Shown: piece after piece, positions 5,582-11,510 of the stretch | Layout of the letters: each line of letters starts with the position of its first letter | Position numbering within the stretch: the first letter of the stretch is position 1 | From: Treponema sp. | GTDB taxonomy: Bacteria; Spirochaetota; Spirochaetia; Treponematales; Breznakiellaceae | Assembly (NCBI GenBank): GCA_031268245.1 | Contig: JAIRXN010000193.1 | Span: 1 to 13,637 of the forward strand | Reading direction: 5' to 3' | DNA: 13,637 nucleotides | Program-made: the position numbers and the translations under genes | Notes under the pieces: generated by a model | What the model was told of the DNA's origin: nothing | Database searches by the model: none | The model's input: the letters and a program-made list of their open reading frames with translations, nothing else

Positions 5582-6697
5582 ATGGGAGCACCTCTTTTCC
5601 TATACCCTCTGCAGATGCCTCAGTTTTATAAACAGACACGGCCGCAGGACGCCATAGTATTCGGTGTCGGGGTTGTCGTAATCATCTTTATTTTTACTAT
5701 TATCAATATTGTCAAAAAGCGTTCCCATTCCCCTGTTCTGAATTCAGAATCCGGAAGAGGCGTTTCCAGCCCCAAACACTTTTCCGGCTTTGCCCTGCAC
5801 CGGATTGCCGCAAATATGGGCCTGGATAAAGAGCAGACAAAAATGCTGGAATTTGTTCTTAAAAGTGACGGGGTGGCGGATATCGAACATTCACTTAACA
5901 ACTCCAACCTTCTGGATCGCCACTTCAAAAGGGCTTACCGTTTGATCGAACAGAATGCCAATACAGAAGAAGAAGCGCAGAACCGGCTGGCGATTCTCTT
6001 TTCAATCCGCAATATACTGGAAAACTCAGGCGGCGCCGGAGGAGGAGTTACTTCTACCCGCCAGATACCCGAAAATACCGCCGCCGTGCTCACGGTGGGA
6101 GACGGAAGCTATCCGGTTAAAGTACTCTCCACCAAGGGCGAAAACCTGGTAGTGGAAAATCCATATAATGCCCTGGGTTCCCCAATAAGGCTTCCCAGGG
6201 GAGGCAAAGCGACACTCGCGTTCTTTACCCGTTCCAGCAAAGGTTTTGCCTTTGAGACCAGGATTATGGGTATCTCGGATTCCGGAGACAAGCCGGTATT
6301 GCAACTGATACATTCATCTCAGCGTAAACAGCTTTCCCAGCGGCGTTTCCGCAGGAGACAAGAAATTATTTCCTGCGGGCTTTTCCTTGTTAAAGTTGAA
6401 GACACAGGAAGAAAAAAAGCGAAAAAGATGATTGTGGACAAGAGGCAGATCAGGGGAACGATCATGGACATCTCCTTAGGAGGCTGTTCCATAAAAGCCA
6501 ATGCCGCAATTCCTTCCGGTACCCTTCTCAAGATCAACTTTGATCATAGCGGTTTTATGTCTGTGGCCGTACTGGGACAGGTACTCCGTACCAACCGGAG
6601 CGGGGTGAGTATTGTCATGCATATCAAATTCCTCCGGATTCCCCGAAAGTCGATGAATGCCATCAACACTATAGTTTTTGACTACAGTGATGATTGA
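5582..6697 (+). CDS. Membrane-anchored YcgR/PilZ c-di-GMP receptor
   Basis: The 371-residue protein has one membrane segment (about 24-44, AIVFGVGVVVIIFIFTIINI) followed by KKR, which suggests a cytoplasmic C-terminal bulk. Residues 60-150 are a helical linker ending in a glycine-rich GGAGGG (150-155). Residues about 165-250 look like the YcgR-type N-terminal beta domain, and about 251-365 are PilZ. The c-di-GMP motifs are intact: the arginine cluster RRFRRR (254-259), which supplies RxxxR, and DISLGG (296-301), which fits D/NxSxxG. YcgR-type proteins act on the flagellar motor or on stator behaviour when c-di-GMP is high. AAGGAG (5566-5571) lies ten bases before the ATG, overlapping the end of the upstream gene. 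It ends the flaG-fliD run. Receptor function is well supported; the motor as target is inferred. Confidence 0.88.
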   Translation: MGAPLFLYPLQMPQFYKQTRPQDAIVFGVGVVVIIFIFTIINIVKKRSHSPVLNSESGRGVSSPKHFSGFALHRIAANMGLDKEQTKMLEFVLKSDGVADIEHSLNNSNLLDRHFKRAYRLIEQNANTEEEAQNRLAILFSIRNILENSGGAGGGVTSTRQIPENTAAVLTVGDGSYPVKVLSTKGENLVVENPYNALGSPIRLPRGGKATLAFFTRSSKGFAFETRIMGISDSGDKPVLQLIHSSQRKQLSQRRFRRRQEIISCGLFLVKVEDTGRKKAKKMIVDKRQIRGTIMDISLGGCSIKANAAIPSGTLLKINFDHSGFMSVAVLGQVLRTNRSGVSIVMHIKFLRIPRKSMNAINTIVFDYSDD

Positions 6698-6722
6698 CGA
6701 TAAAAAAAAGAGGTACTATAGT
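6694..6722 (+). promoter_or_regulatory. Sigma-70-type promoter, apparently leaderless
   Basis: TTGACG (6694-6699) and TATAGT (6717-6722), each five of six to consensus, are spaced by exactly 17 bases, and the spacer contains an A-run. The -35 box overlaps the stop codon of the PilZ gene. A start seven or eight bases after the -10 would be at 6729-6730, two or three bases before the ATG at 6732. The transcript would thus have almost no leader. Confidence 0.6.
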
Positions 6723-6731
6723 TAAATATAG

Positions 6732-6995
6732 ATGAAAATTCTGGAATTCAGGGATATTACCCGCAAGGATGTACCTATTTATTACCGGAGTGTCTTTTCC
6801 GGAACAGCGGTTTTGGAACTGATAAACAAATCCGTAGATGTATCCCTTGATTTTTCCATTGAAAAAAAACCGACAGGGAACAAGGAAATAATTGTTACCT
6901 TAAATGAAAAGGTGGATTATCCTCTTGTTCCCCTTATGAAAGAATTAAAAAATTACATAGATAATCTGGATGCTTCAGGAGCCCTCCCTGGTTAG
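6732..6995 (+). CDS. Small uncharacterised protein upstream of tsaE
   Basis: This is an 87-residue protein, MKILEFRDITRKD at the start and ending NYIDNLDASGALPG. I recognise no domain. The sequence alternates polar and hydrophobic residues in a way that suggests beta strands (VLELINKSVDVSLDFSIEKK, EIIVTLNE) followed by a C-terminal helix (PLMKELKNYIDNL). No signal peptide or membrane segment is evident. A gene of this kind sits between the PilZ gene and tsaE in treponemes as I recall, but no function is known to me. No Shine-Dalgarno is in place: the nearest GAGG (6710-6713) is 18 bases upstream, and a strong promoter would start transcription beside the ATG. Its 3' end overlaps the start of tsaE by 26 bases. 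Confidence 0.75.
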   Translation: MKILEFRDITRKDVPIYYRSVFSGTAVLELINKSVDVSLDFSIEKKPTGNKEIIVTLNEKVDYPLVPLMKELKNYIDNLDASGALPG

Positions 6996-7425
6996 CGTTA
7001 TCAGTTCTTCGGCGGAAGAAACTATCGCATTGGGAGAACGTCTCGCGGCGGCTTTACCGGCCGGCAGTATTGTTGCCCTGAACGGAGGACTCGGAGCCGG
7101 AAAAACCACCCTGGTTAAGGGTATTGCCCGTGCTTTGGGCATAGAGGCGGAGATTACCAGTCCGACCTATACCATTATCAGTGAATATGAAGGAAAGGTT
7201 CCCCTTTACCACATAGATGCATATCGTCTTGCAGGGGATGAAGATTTTTTTTCAATCGGCGGCATGGAGATTCTCTCCGGGGGAGACGGCCTGACATTCA
7301 TTGAATGGAGTGAAAGGATTTCCCGATCCCTGCCTTCCGGGAGTATCAATGTGGAAATAGAGATTCTGGAAGGAGATAAACGGCGGATTTTCATTTCAGG
7401 AGTGGAATTTGAAGCTTTGCCCTAA
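6970..7425 (+). CDS. tsaE: TsaE, ATPase of the tRNA t6A37 synthesis complex
   Basis: TsaE is the small P-loop ATPase that works with TsaB and TsaD to place threonylcarbamoyl on adenosine 37 of ANN-decoding tRNAs. This 151-residue protein has the expected motifs in order: Walker A GGLGAGKT (39-46), SPTYTI (64-69), HIDAYRL (81-87) with the catalytic-site aspartate, and EWSER (112-116). The length matches the family. The ATG at 6970 overlaps the upstream gene by 26 bases in another frame and lacks a clear ribosome site. AGGAG (6977-6981) lies inside the proposed coding region, and no ATG, GTG or TTG follows at a suitable distance, so I keep ATG 6970. The stop codon's last base is the first base of the inverted-repeat element that follows. 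Confidence 0.93.
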   Translation: MLQEPSLVSVISSSAEETIALGERLAAALPAGSIVALNGGLGAGKTTLVKGIARALGIEAEITSPTYTIISEYEGKVPLYHIDAYRLAGDEDFFSIGGMEILSGGDGLTFIEWSERISRSLPSGSINVEIEILEGDKRRIFISGVEFEALP

Positions 7426-7524
7426 GGAACTGCGTGGAAATAACATGTCCGAATGGTCATGTTATTTCCTTATTGCGTAAGCAATTAGATAAAATGTTGT
7501 ACATTTTATTCTTGCGCAGTTCCT
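7425..7524. repeat. 100-base cloverleaf-like inverted-repeat element between tsaE and tsaB
   Basis: An outer 10-bp perfect stem (AGGAACTGCG 7425-7434 with CGCAGTTCCT 7515-7524) encloses three hairpins. The first is a 12-bp perfect stem, 7436-7447 with 7458-7469. The second is ATTGC/GCAAT (7472-7476, 7481-7485) with a GTAA loop. The third is a 9-bp perfect stem, 7489-7497 with 7501-7509. The arms are A/T-rich compared with the neighbouring genes. It has no tRNA features such as a T-loop or anticodon arm. It could be a miniature mobile repeat, an mRNA processing site or a small structured RNA. Confidence 0.7.
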
Positions 7525-7562
7525 AATCTTCCCGGGGATACCGGGAGGAGACGGATTTAATC

Positions 7563-7568
7563 GGAGGT
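7563..7568 (+). promoter_or_regulatory. Strong Shine-Dalgarno of tsaB facing no canonical start codon
   Basis: GGAGGT is a near-ideal ribosome site. In the tsaB frame the following codons are TTT, ATC (7571), ACG (7574), GTA (7577) and AAT, so no ATG, GTG or TTG lies at normal spacing. ACG is six bases from GGAGG, ATC is three and GTA is nine. The site nevertheless matches where TsaB homology begins. Confidence 0.7.
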
Positions 7569-7576
7569 TTATCACG

Positions 7577-8356
7577 GTAAATACACTCGCCATCGATACG
7601 GCTGCCGGTTTTTTCTCCGTCGCACTCAGGGCCGGGGACAGGGTGTACCATTTTGAAGAGCAAGTCGCGACAGGCTCTCTAAATGCCGCACAGCGGTTTC
7701 AAGCACACACGGCATCCCCGGGGCTGCAGAGCGGAGGGACTCGTGCGGGTGTAGTTTCCCATCATTCGGAACTGCTTTTCGATTGCGCCGGTTTTTTGAC
7801 GGAAAAAGCAGGAATCAAACCCGCGGATATTGGGGCTGTCCTTGTCATGAAAGGTCCCGGATCCTTTACCGGACTCAGGATAGCCTACGCCGCCGCAAAG
7901 GGGATTGCCTTGGCTTTGGGGAGCCGCATGTCCGCGTTTCCCAGCCTGGATGTCATGGCCTTTCCCTTCTCCTGCCGGCCCGGTTTGGTTGTGCCGGTGA
8001 TAAATGCCAGAAAAGGTTGTTTTTTTACCGCCCTGTATCAGGATGGAAGGCGCCTGGCCGGGCCCATGGACACGCATGCGGAAGCAGAAGATTTTCAGGC
8101 TGTACTAAAGCCTTTTATCGATAAAAATCAGCGGATTTTTCTTACCGGTCCTGATGCGGCCATGCTGAAGGATGCCCTGAAACCGTTTGCCGGAGATGAA
8201 ACGCTGGTTTTGGATCCTTCGGGCCTTAGGGGTTATGCCCCAATCTTACTGGAGCTTGAAAAAAAGTGTGATTTGACCGATAATGATACTGAGTTATTTT
8301 ATTCAGGTCCTGAATATATGCGTAAAAGTGATGCTGAATTAAGCGTAAAAAAGTAG
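7577..8356 (+). CDS. tsaB: TsaB, scaffold subunit of tRNA t6A37 synthesis, with an atypical start
   Basis: TsaB is an inactive ASKHA-fold paralogue of TsaD that bridges TsaD and TsaE. Read from codon 7577 the protein begins (V)NTLAIDTAAGFFSVAL, the conserved first strand and nucleotide-site motif. It continues to GPGSFTGLRI, the family hallmark, and AAKGIALALG, giving 259 residues against about 231 in E. coli. The first canonical start, GTG 7643, would delete the AIDTA strand, so initiation at ATC, ACG or GTA (7571-7579) is more likely, or GTA is a changed GTG. The frame upstream is open only to TAA 7490 and has no ATG, GTG or TTG. About 27 extra residues (L35-S61) interrupt the segment before HHSELL, relative to the family. 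The HD-GYP gene begins five bases after the stop. Confidence 0.85.
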   Translation, partial: VNTLAIDTAAGFFSVALRAGDRVYHFEEQVATGSLNAAQRFQAHTASPGLQSGGTRAGVVSHHSELLFDCAGFLTEKAGIKPADIGAVLVMKGPGSFTGLRIAYAAAKGIALALGSRMSAFPSLDVMAFPFSCRPGLVVPVINARKGCFFTALYQDGRRLAGPMDTHAEAEDFQAVLKPFIDKNQRIFLTGPDAAMLKDALKPFAGDETLVLDPSGLRGYAPILLELEKKCDLTDNDTELFYSGPEYMRKSDAELSVKK

Positions 8357-8361
8357 TTGCC

Positions 8362-9432
8362 ATGACTGAAGAAAATTTTGATGAAGAGCTAGAGGAACTT
8401 GGAGACGAAGTTGAAGTTCTTGACGATGAGGAAGCGGAAGAGTCTAAAGAACAGATACAATTGCCGTCTTCCAACTCCAATATTTTTGAAGCAAGCACTT
8501 TCCCTGTACTTTTCATCAGTAAAAAAATGAAAATCCTCTATGCCAATCCGGCCTGTGAACATCTGTTCGTCGGTTTTTTTGCATTGGAAGGCAAATACTT
8601 TATTGATATCTTTGGTAAATTCTTTGATATGGACGAGATACGCACGATCAGGGAAATCCTGCTCTCCGGGGGAAACGGCTTTTCATGGAAAGGGGAAGCC
8701 CGGATAAAAAGCCGGGATGTGGTATCGGTACAGGTACGGACTTATATTTTTCCGCTTGAACTCGAAAAAAAACAGCCTGATATATTTGTGGTGATGTTCG
8801 ATGACGTTACCGAAGAAAACAAAAAACTGCTCCGGGCGGTCTTCCTCAGCCTCCTTGAGGCTTCAAAACTCAAGGATAACGATACCGGTAAACACATTAC
8901 CAGGGTGAATTACTATTCGGCCCGGCTTGCCGAAGAGTTGTACCGTTCAGGCAATGAAAAATATAAGCGCATCGACGCCGATTTTATCGAAAATATTGGT
9001 TTTCTTGCTTCCATGCATGATGTTGGGAAGATTGGTACCCCGGATGATATTCTGAACAAGGAAGGCCCTCTTTCGGACTGGGAATGGACGGTAATGCGGG
9101 AGCATACCAAGAACGGCGCCTTTATCCTTTCGACCTACCCCAATCCCATGGCCAAAGAGATTGCCCTTTCCCACCACGAACGTTGGGACGGCGCCGGATA
9201 TCCATTCCAGCTTGAGGGTGAAATGATTCCTCTGGCGGCCAGGATTGTTACTATTGCCGATGTTTACGATGCTCTCCGCATGGAACGAAGTTACAAACCT
9301 GCGTTAAGCCATGAGGTAACGAAAAACAAGATGATGGAAGAGAAGGAAACCCACTTCGACCCTTTTCTTATTGATGTTTTCCATTCTATATCCGAAGACT
9401 TCAAGAAAATTTACGACACTAATGCCGATTAG
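8362..9432 (+). CDS. PAS and HD-GYP domain protein, probable c-di-GMP phosphodiesterase
   Basis: The 356-residue protein has three parts. Residues 1-30 are a very acidic tail. Residues about 41-150 form a PAS-like sensor (FPVLFISKKMKILYANPACE). Residues about 155-345 are an HD-GYP domain. Catalytic residues appear intact: HD at 219-220 followed by VGK (221-223), H248, HHERWDGAGYP (271-281) and D300, with H178 in TGKHITRV as a likely further metal ligand. HD-GYP enzymes hydrolyse c-di-GMP to pGpG and GMP. There is no membrane segment, so the PAS domain would sense something in the cytoplasm; no cofactor-binding residue is evident. No Shine-Dalgarno precedes the ATG, so translation is probably coupled to tsaB. 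With the PilZ receptor upstream it forms a receptor and hydrolase pair in the flagellar cluster. Confidence 0.92.
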   Translation: MTEENFDEELEELGDEVEVLDDEEAEESKEQIQLPSSNSNIFEASTFPVLFISKKMKILYANPACEHLFVGFFALEGKYFIDIFGKFFDMDEIRTIREILLSGGNGFSWKGEARIKSRDVVSVQVRTYIFPLELEKKQPDIFVVMFDDVTEENKKLLRAVFLSLLEASKLKDNDTGKHITRVNYYSARLAEELYRSGNEKYKRIDADFIENIGFLASMHDVGKIGTPDDILNKEGPLSDWEWTVMREHTKNGAFILSTYPNPMAKEIALSHHERWDGAGYPFQLEGEMIPLAARIVTIADVYDALRMERSYKPALSHEVTKNKMMEEKETHFDPFLIDVFHSISEDFKKIYDTNAD

Positions 9433-9521
9433 CTTCGGGAAAACATGATTTTGTTTCAATTTTTAGGCTGATTCAGGGAAATCTGAGGCTCTTCCAAAAC
9501 TTCAGTATAGACAGACTCTCA

Positions 9522-9755
9522 TCACAGGGACTCGCGTTTGGCTCCGAAATCGAATTCCGGGAATACCGGTGTGGATTCTGAGGCGGCCTTATTTTCCGCC
9601 CGGATCGCATCGAACACTTCCCGTCTGAATACCTTTATTGTTTTTGGGGCGTCTATCCCGATCCGTACCTGATCGCCCCGTATGTCGATGATGGAGATTG
9701 AAATCTCTTCTCCAATCATGATCTTTTCGTTGACTTTCCGCGAAAGTATAAGCAT
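9522..9755 (-). CDS. csrA: CsrA, RNA-binding translational repressor
   Basis: CsrA is a dimeric RNA-binding protein that blocks ribosome access at GGA-containing leaders. This 77-residue copy has the canonical fold: MLILSRKVNEKIMIGEEI, then GDQVRIGIDAPK, then VFRREVF, including the RNA-contacting L4, R6 and R44. The C-terminal extension beyond the core (residues 54-77, rich in S, P and F) is of the sort found in CsrA proteins that FliW regulates. The start ATG overlaps the fliW stop by one base (TGATG), and GAGG lies eight bases upstream within fliW, so the two are tightly co-translated. Likely targets in this window are the two flaB leaders. It converges with the HD-GYP gene across 89 bases with no obvious terminator. 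Confidence 0.96.
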   Translation of the reverse strand: MLILSRKVNEKIMIGEEISISIIDIRGDQVRIGIDAPKTIKVFRREVFDAIRAENKAASESTPVFPEFDFGAKRESL

Positions 9756-10195
9756 CAGGATTGCCTCACTGCGGCAAGTTCCGCCATTACATCATGCTTG
9801 GTCTTCCAGCGGGAATCGGAAAGTATTGCCTGGAGGCCTACATGCGTATCCCGGTTTATCACCAGGGGGCCCTGAAGATTGGCAGTCATGGGGCTGCCGG
9901 AAAGCATGGTCACAATGGAAAAAACCAGCGCCTTGTCCACGCCGGTTATACCAACGGCCTTGAGTTCTTCATCATCAATATTGAGTTCATAATCCGGCCT
10001 GAAGAGGAAAGGGTTGATAAGAATAAAGGCTAACTGTTCCACTTCCCGGGCCTGGAGCCAGTAAAAAGGCTGGCGATCCGCATCCAGGAGCAGATAATCT
10101 TTAATGCCTTCAAATCCGAAAAGCCCTTTTGGGAAATGAATCTTTTGCCGCTCATCTACTTCGATGAGCCCGTAGGGTTTGGTGGCAACCTTCAC
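9755..10195 (-). CDS. fliW: FliW flagellar assembly factor, CsrA antagonist
   Basis: FliW binds CsrA or flagellin in a partner switch. When flagellin is secreted, FliW is freed to sequester CsrA and relieve flagellin mRNA repression. The mechanism is established in Bacillus. This 146-residue protein shows the family pattern: KPYGLIEVDERQKIHFPKGL near the N terminus, GFEGIKDYLLL, INPFLFRPDYEL, then the LVFSIVTM strand and NLQGPLVINRDTHVGLQAIL. The start is GTG at 10195 with AGGAGA (10206-10201) five bases upstream; an overlapping ATG one base away is out of frame. It lies 28 bases after flgL and overlaps csrA, as in many Gram-positives and spirochaetes. Confidence 0.96.
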   Translation of the reverse strand: MKVATKPYGLIEVDERQKIHFPKGLFGFEGIKDYLLLDADRQPFYWLQAREVEQLAFILINPFLFRPDYELNIDDEELKAVGITGVDKALVFSIVTMLSGSPMTANLQGPLVINRDTHVGLQAILSDSRWKTKHDVMAELAAVRQS

Positions 10196-10223
10196 ATGTA
10201 TCTCCTATCGCTATTATCCTGTC

Positions 10224-11495
10224 TTAGCGTAAAAAGTCCAGCAGGGTTGGAGGAAGTATCTTTGCCGATGTCTGAAGAGCCGCCTTGTGGGCAAAGTCCA
10301 TCATTCCCAGTTCAAGAGCGGCGTCCGCCATGTCCAGTCCGGATTCCCTGCCCAGTTGGGCAGTTACATTGGGAATCTCCTCATTGAGCCGTTTCCAGGT
10401 GTTTTCCGCCCTTTCCTGACGGCTGCCCAGCTCGGCAATCCTTGCGCTGAGGTTATTAATGGCAAGATCGAGACCGCCTATGCCCTGACTTCCAACAAAT
10501 TCCTGATTCCCCCGGTAGAGGGCGTCCCTGGTACGGATAACCATATCGAAAATGGAACCGCCTGAAACTTTGGCCGCGTCTCCCCAGTTCGGCGCATTGT
10601 TATCCATGTTTCCCCGGATGAGTCCGAGATCCCGAAGGACATGGGCGCCGCTGTCTATACTGCCGTCGGGCCCTACCTTGTCTTCCAGCCGGATGAGGTG
10701 AGCGCTTGTCCCTTCCAGCGCCAGGCCCTTGGTTTCAGGATCTATGTAGGCCTTTACCGGAGCCGCGGATTCATTGATCCTGGCGGCCACCGTATGAACC
10801 GTGTCGCCGGGATATACGGAAATTTCCATGCCGTCCACATAGACGGCTCCGGCAGTTTCCACCCGGTAATCCGTTGCATCCTGCGTAGAGAGTACCTGCA
10901 TCTTCTCTGCCCAAAAGACTTCTCCGCCTCCCAGATCCAGGTCTATGTAGGTTTGATCGCTGATTTCGGTCTTTCTGCCGGCCCCGGCGCCCCGGTATTC
11001 CACCCGCAGAACCATCTGTTCTCCGCCGCCGGGAACGGTTCCTTCCACCGGCCGGAACGGTTCTGTAAAGGCCTTGTCGCCCGCAAAAAGCTGTTTCCCG
11101 TCAGGGCCTGTGGAATTGGAGAGGGCTACCAGTTCCTTGAGGAACTCATTCATTTCCGAAGCCATCATCTTGAGGTCTTCGGGGGCAAAGGCGCCATTGG
11201 CTCCCGCCACACTGAGTTCCCTGATCCGCTGGAGCACATCGTTGGCCTCATTCATATAGGCATAGGCGATATTGTAGTGCTCCTGGGCCGTGTGGGTGTT
11301 TTTTTCAAAACGCTCAAGCCGTGCGAGGTAAGATTCGTAGCGTACCGCATGGCTTGCAGCCAGAGGATCATCCCGCAGCTCATCGATCCGTGTCTGTCCT
11401 GCAATCCTATTCTGGATCTTGTTAAGCCCTTCTTCCTGACGGCGCAGATAATACTGCATGTCATTATTCGGCATATCGGTTGATACTCTTCGCAT
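10224..11495 (-). CDS. flgL: FlgL hook-filament junction protein (HAP3)
   Basis: FlgL forms the second junction layer between hook and filament. The protein has 423 residues, longer than the 317 of E. coli. The flagellin-like N terminus begins MRRVSTDMPNNDMQYYL and includes KIQNRIAGQTRI and the DDPLAASHAVRYES stretch typical of FlgL. The C-terminal helix ends ALELGMMDFAHKAALQTSAK then LLDFLR, matching FlgL family ends. The added middle (about 150-330), which includes beta-rich segments such as ETAGAVYVDGMEISVYPGD, accounts for the length and probably forms surface domains. The start ATG lies 15 bases after the flgK stop, with only GGGGGT as a weak ribosome site, so it is probably coupled to flgK. 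Confidence 0.95.
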   Translation of the reverse strand: MRRVSTDMPNNDMQYYLRRQEEGLNKIQNRIAGQTRIDELRDDPLAASHAVRYESYLARLERFEKNTHTAQEHYNIAYAYMNEANDVLQRIRELSVAGANGAFAPEDLKMMASEMNEFLKELVALSNSTGPDGKQLFAGDKAFTEPFRPVEGTVPGGGEQMVLRVEYRGAGAGRKTEISDQTYIDLDLGGGEVFWAEKMQVLSTQDATDYRVETAGAVYVDGMEISVYPGDTVHTVAARINESAAPVKAYIDPETKGLALEGTSAHLIRLEDKVGPDGSIDSGAHVLRDLGLIRGNMDNNAPNWGDAAKVSGGSIFDMVIRTRDALYRGNQEFVGSQGIGGLDLAINNLSARIAELGSRQERAENTWKRLNEEIPNVTAQLGRESGLDMADAALELGMMDFAHKAALQTSAKILPPTLLDFLR

Positions 11496-11510
11496 GGTTT
11501 ACCCCCGGGT

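Noticed and set aside
7425..7524. A tRNA or tmRNA-like gene
   Set aside because: The cloverleaf look is superficial. The closing stem is 10 bp, there is no GTTC-type T-loop, no plausible anticodon arm and no CCA end.
10641..11483. 280-codon plus-strand open frame opposite flgL
   Set aside because: It is an antisense shadow. FlgL on the minus strand has clear family ends, correct length and operon context.
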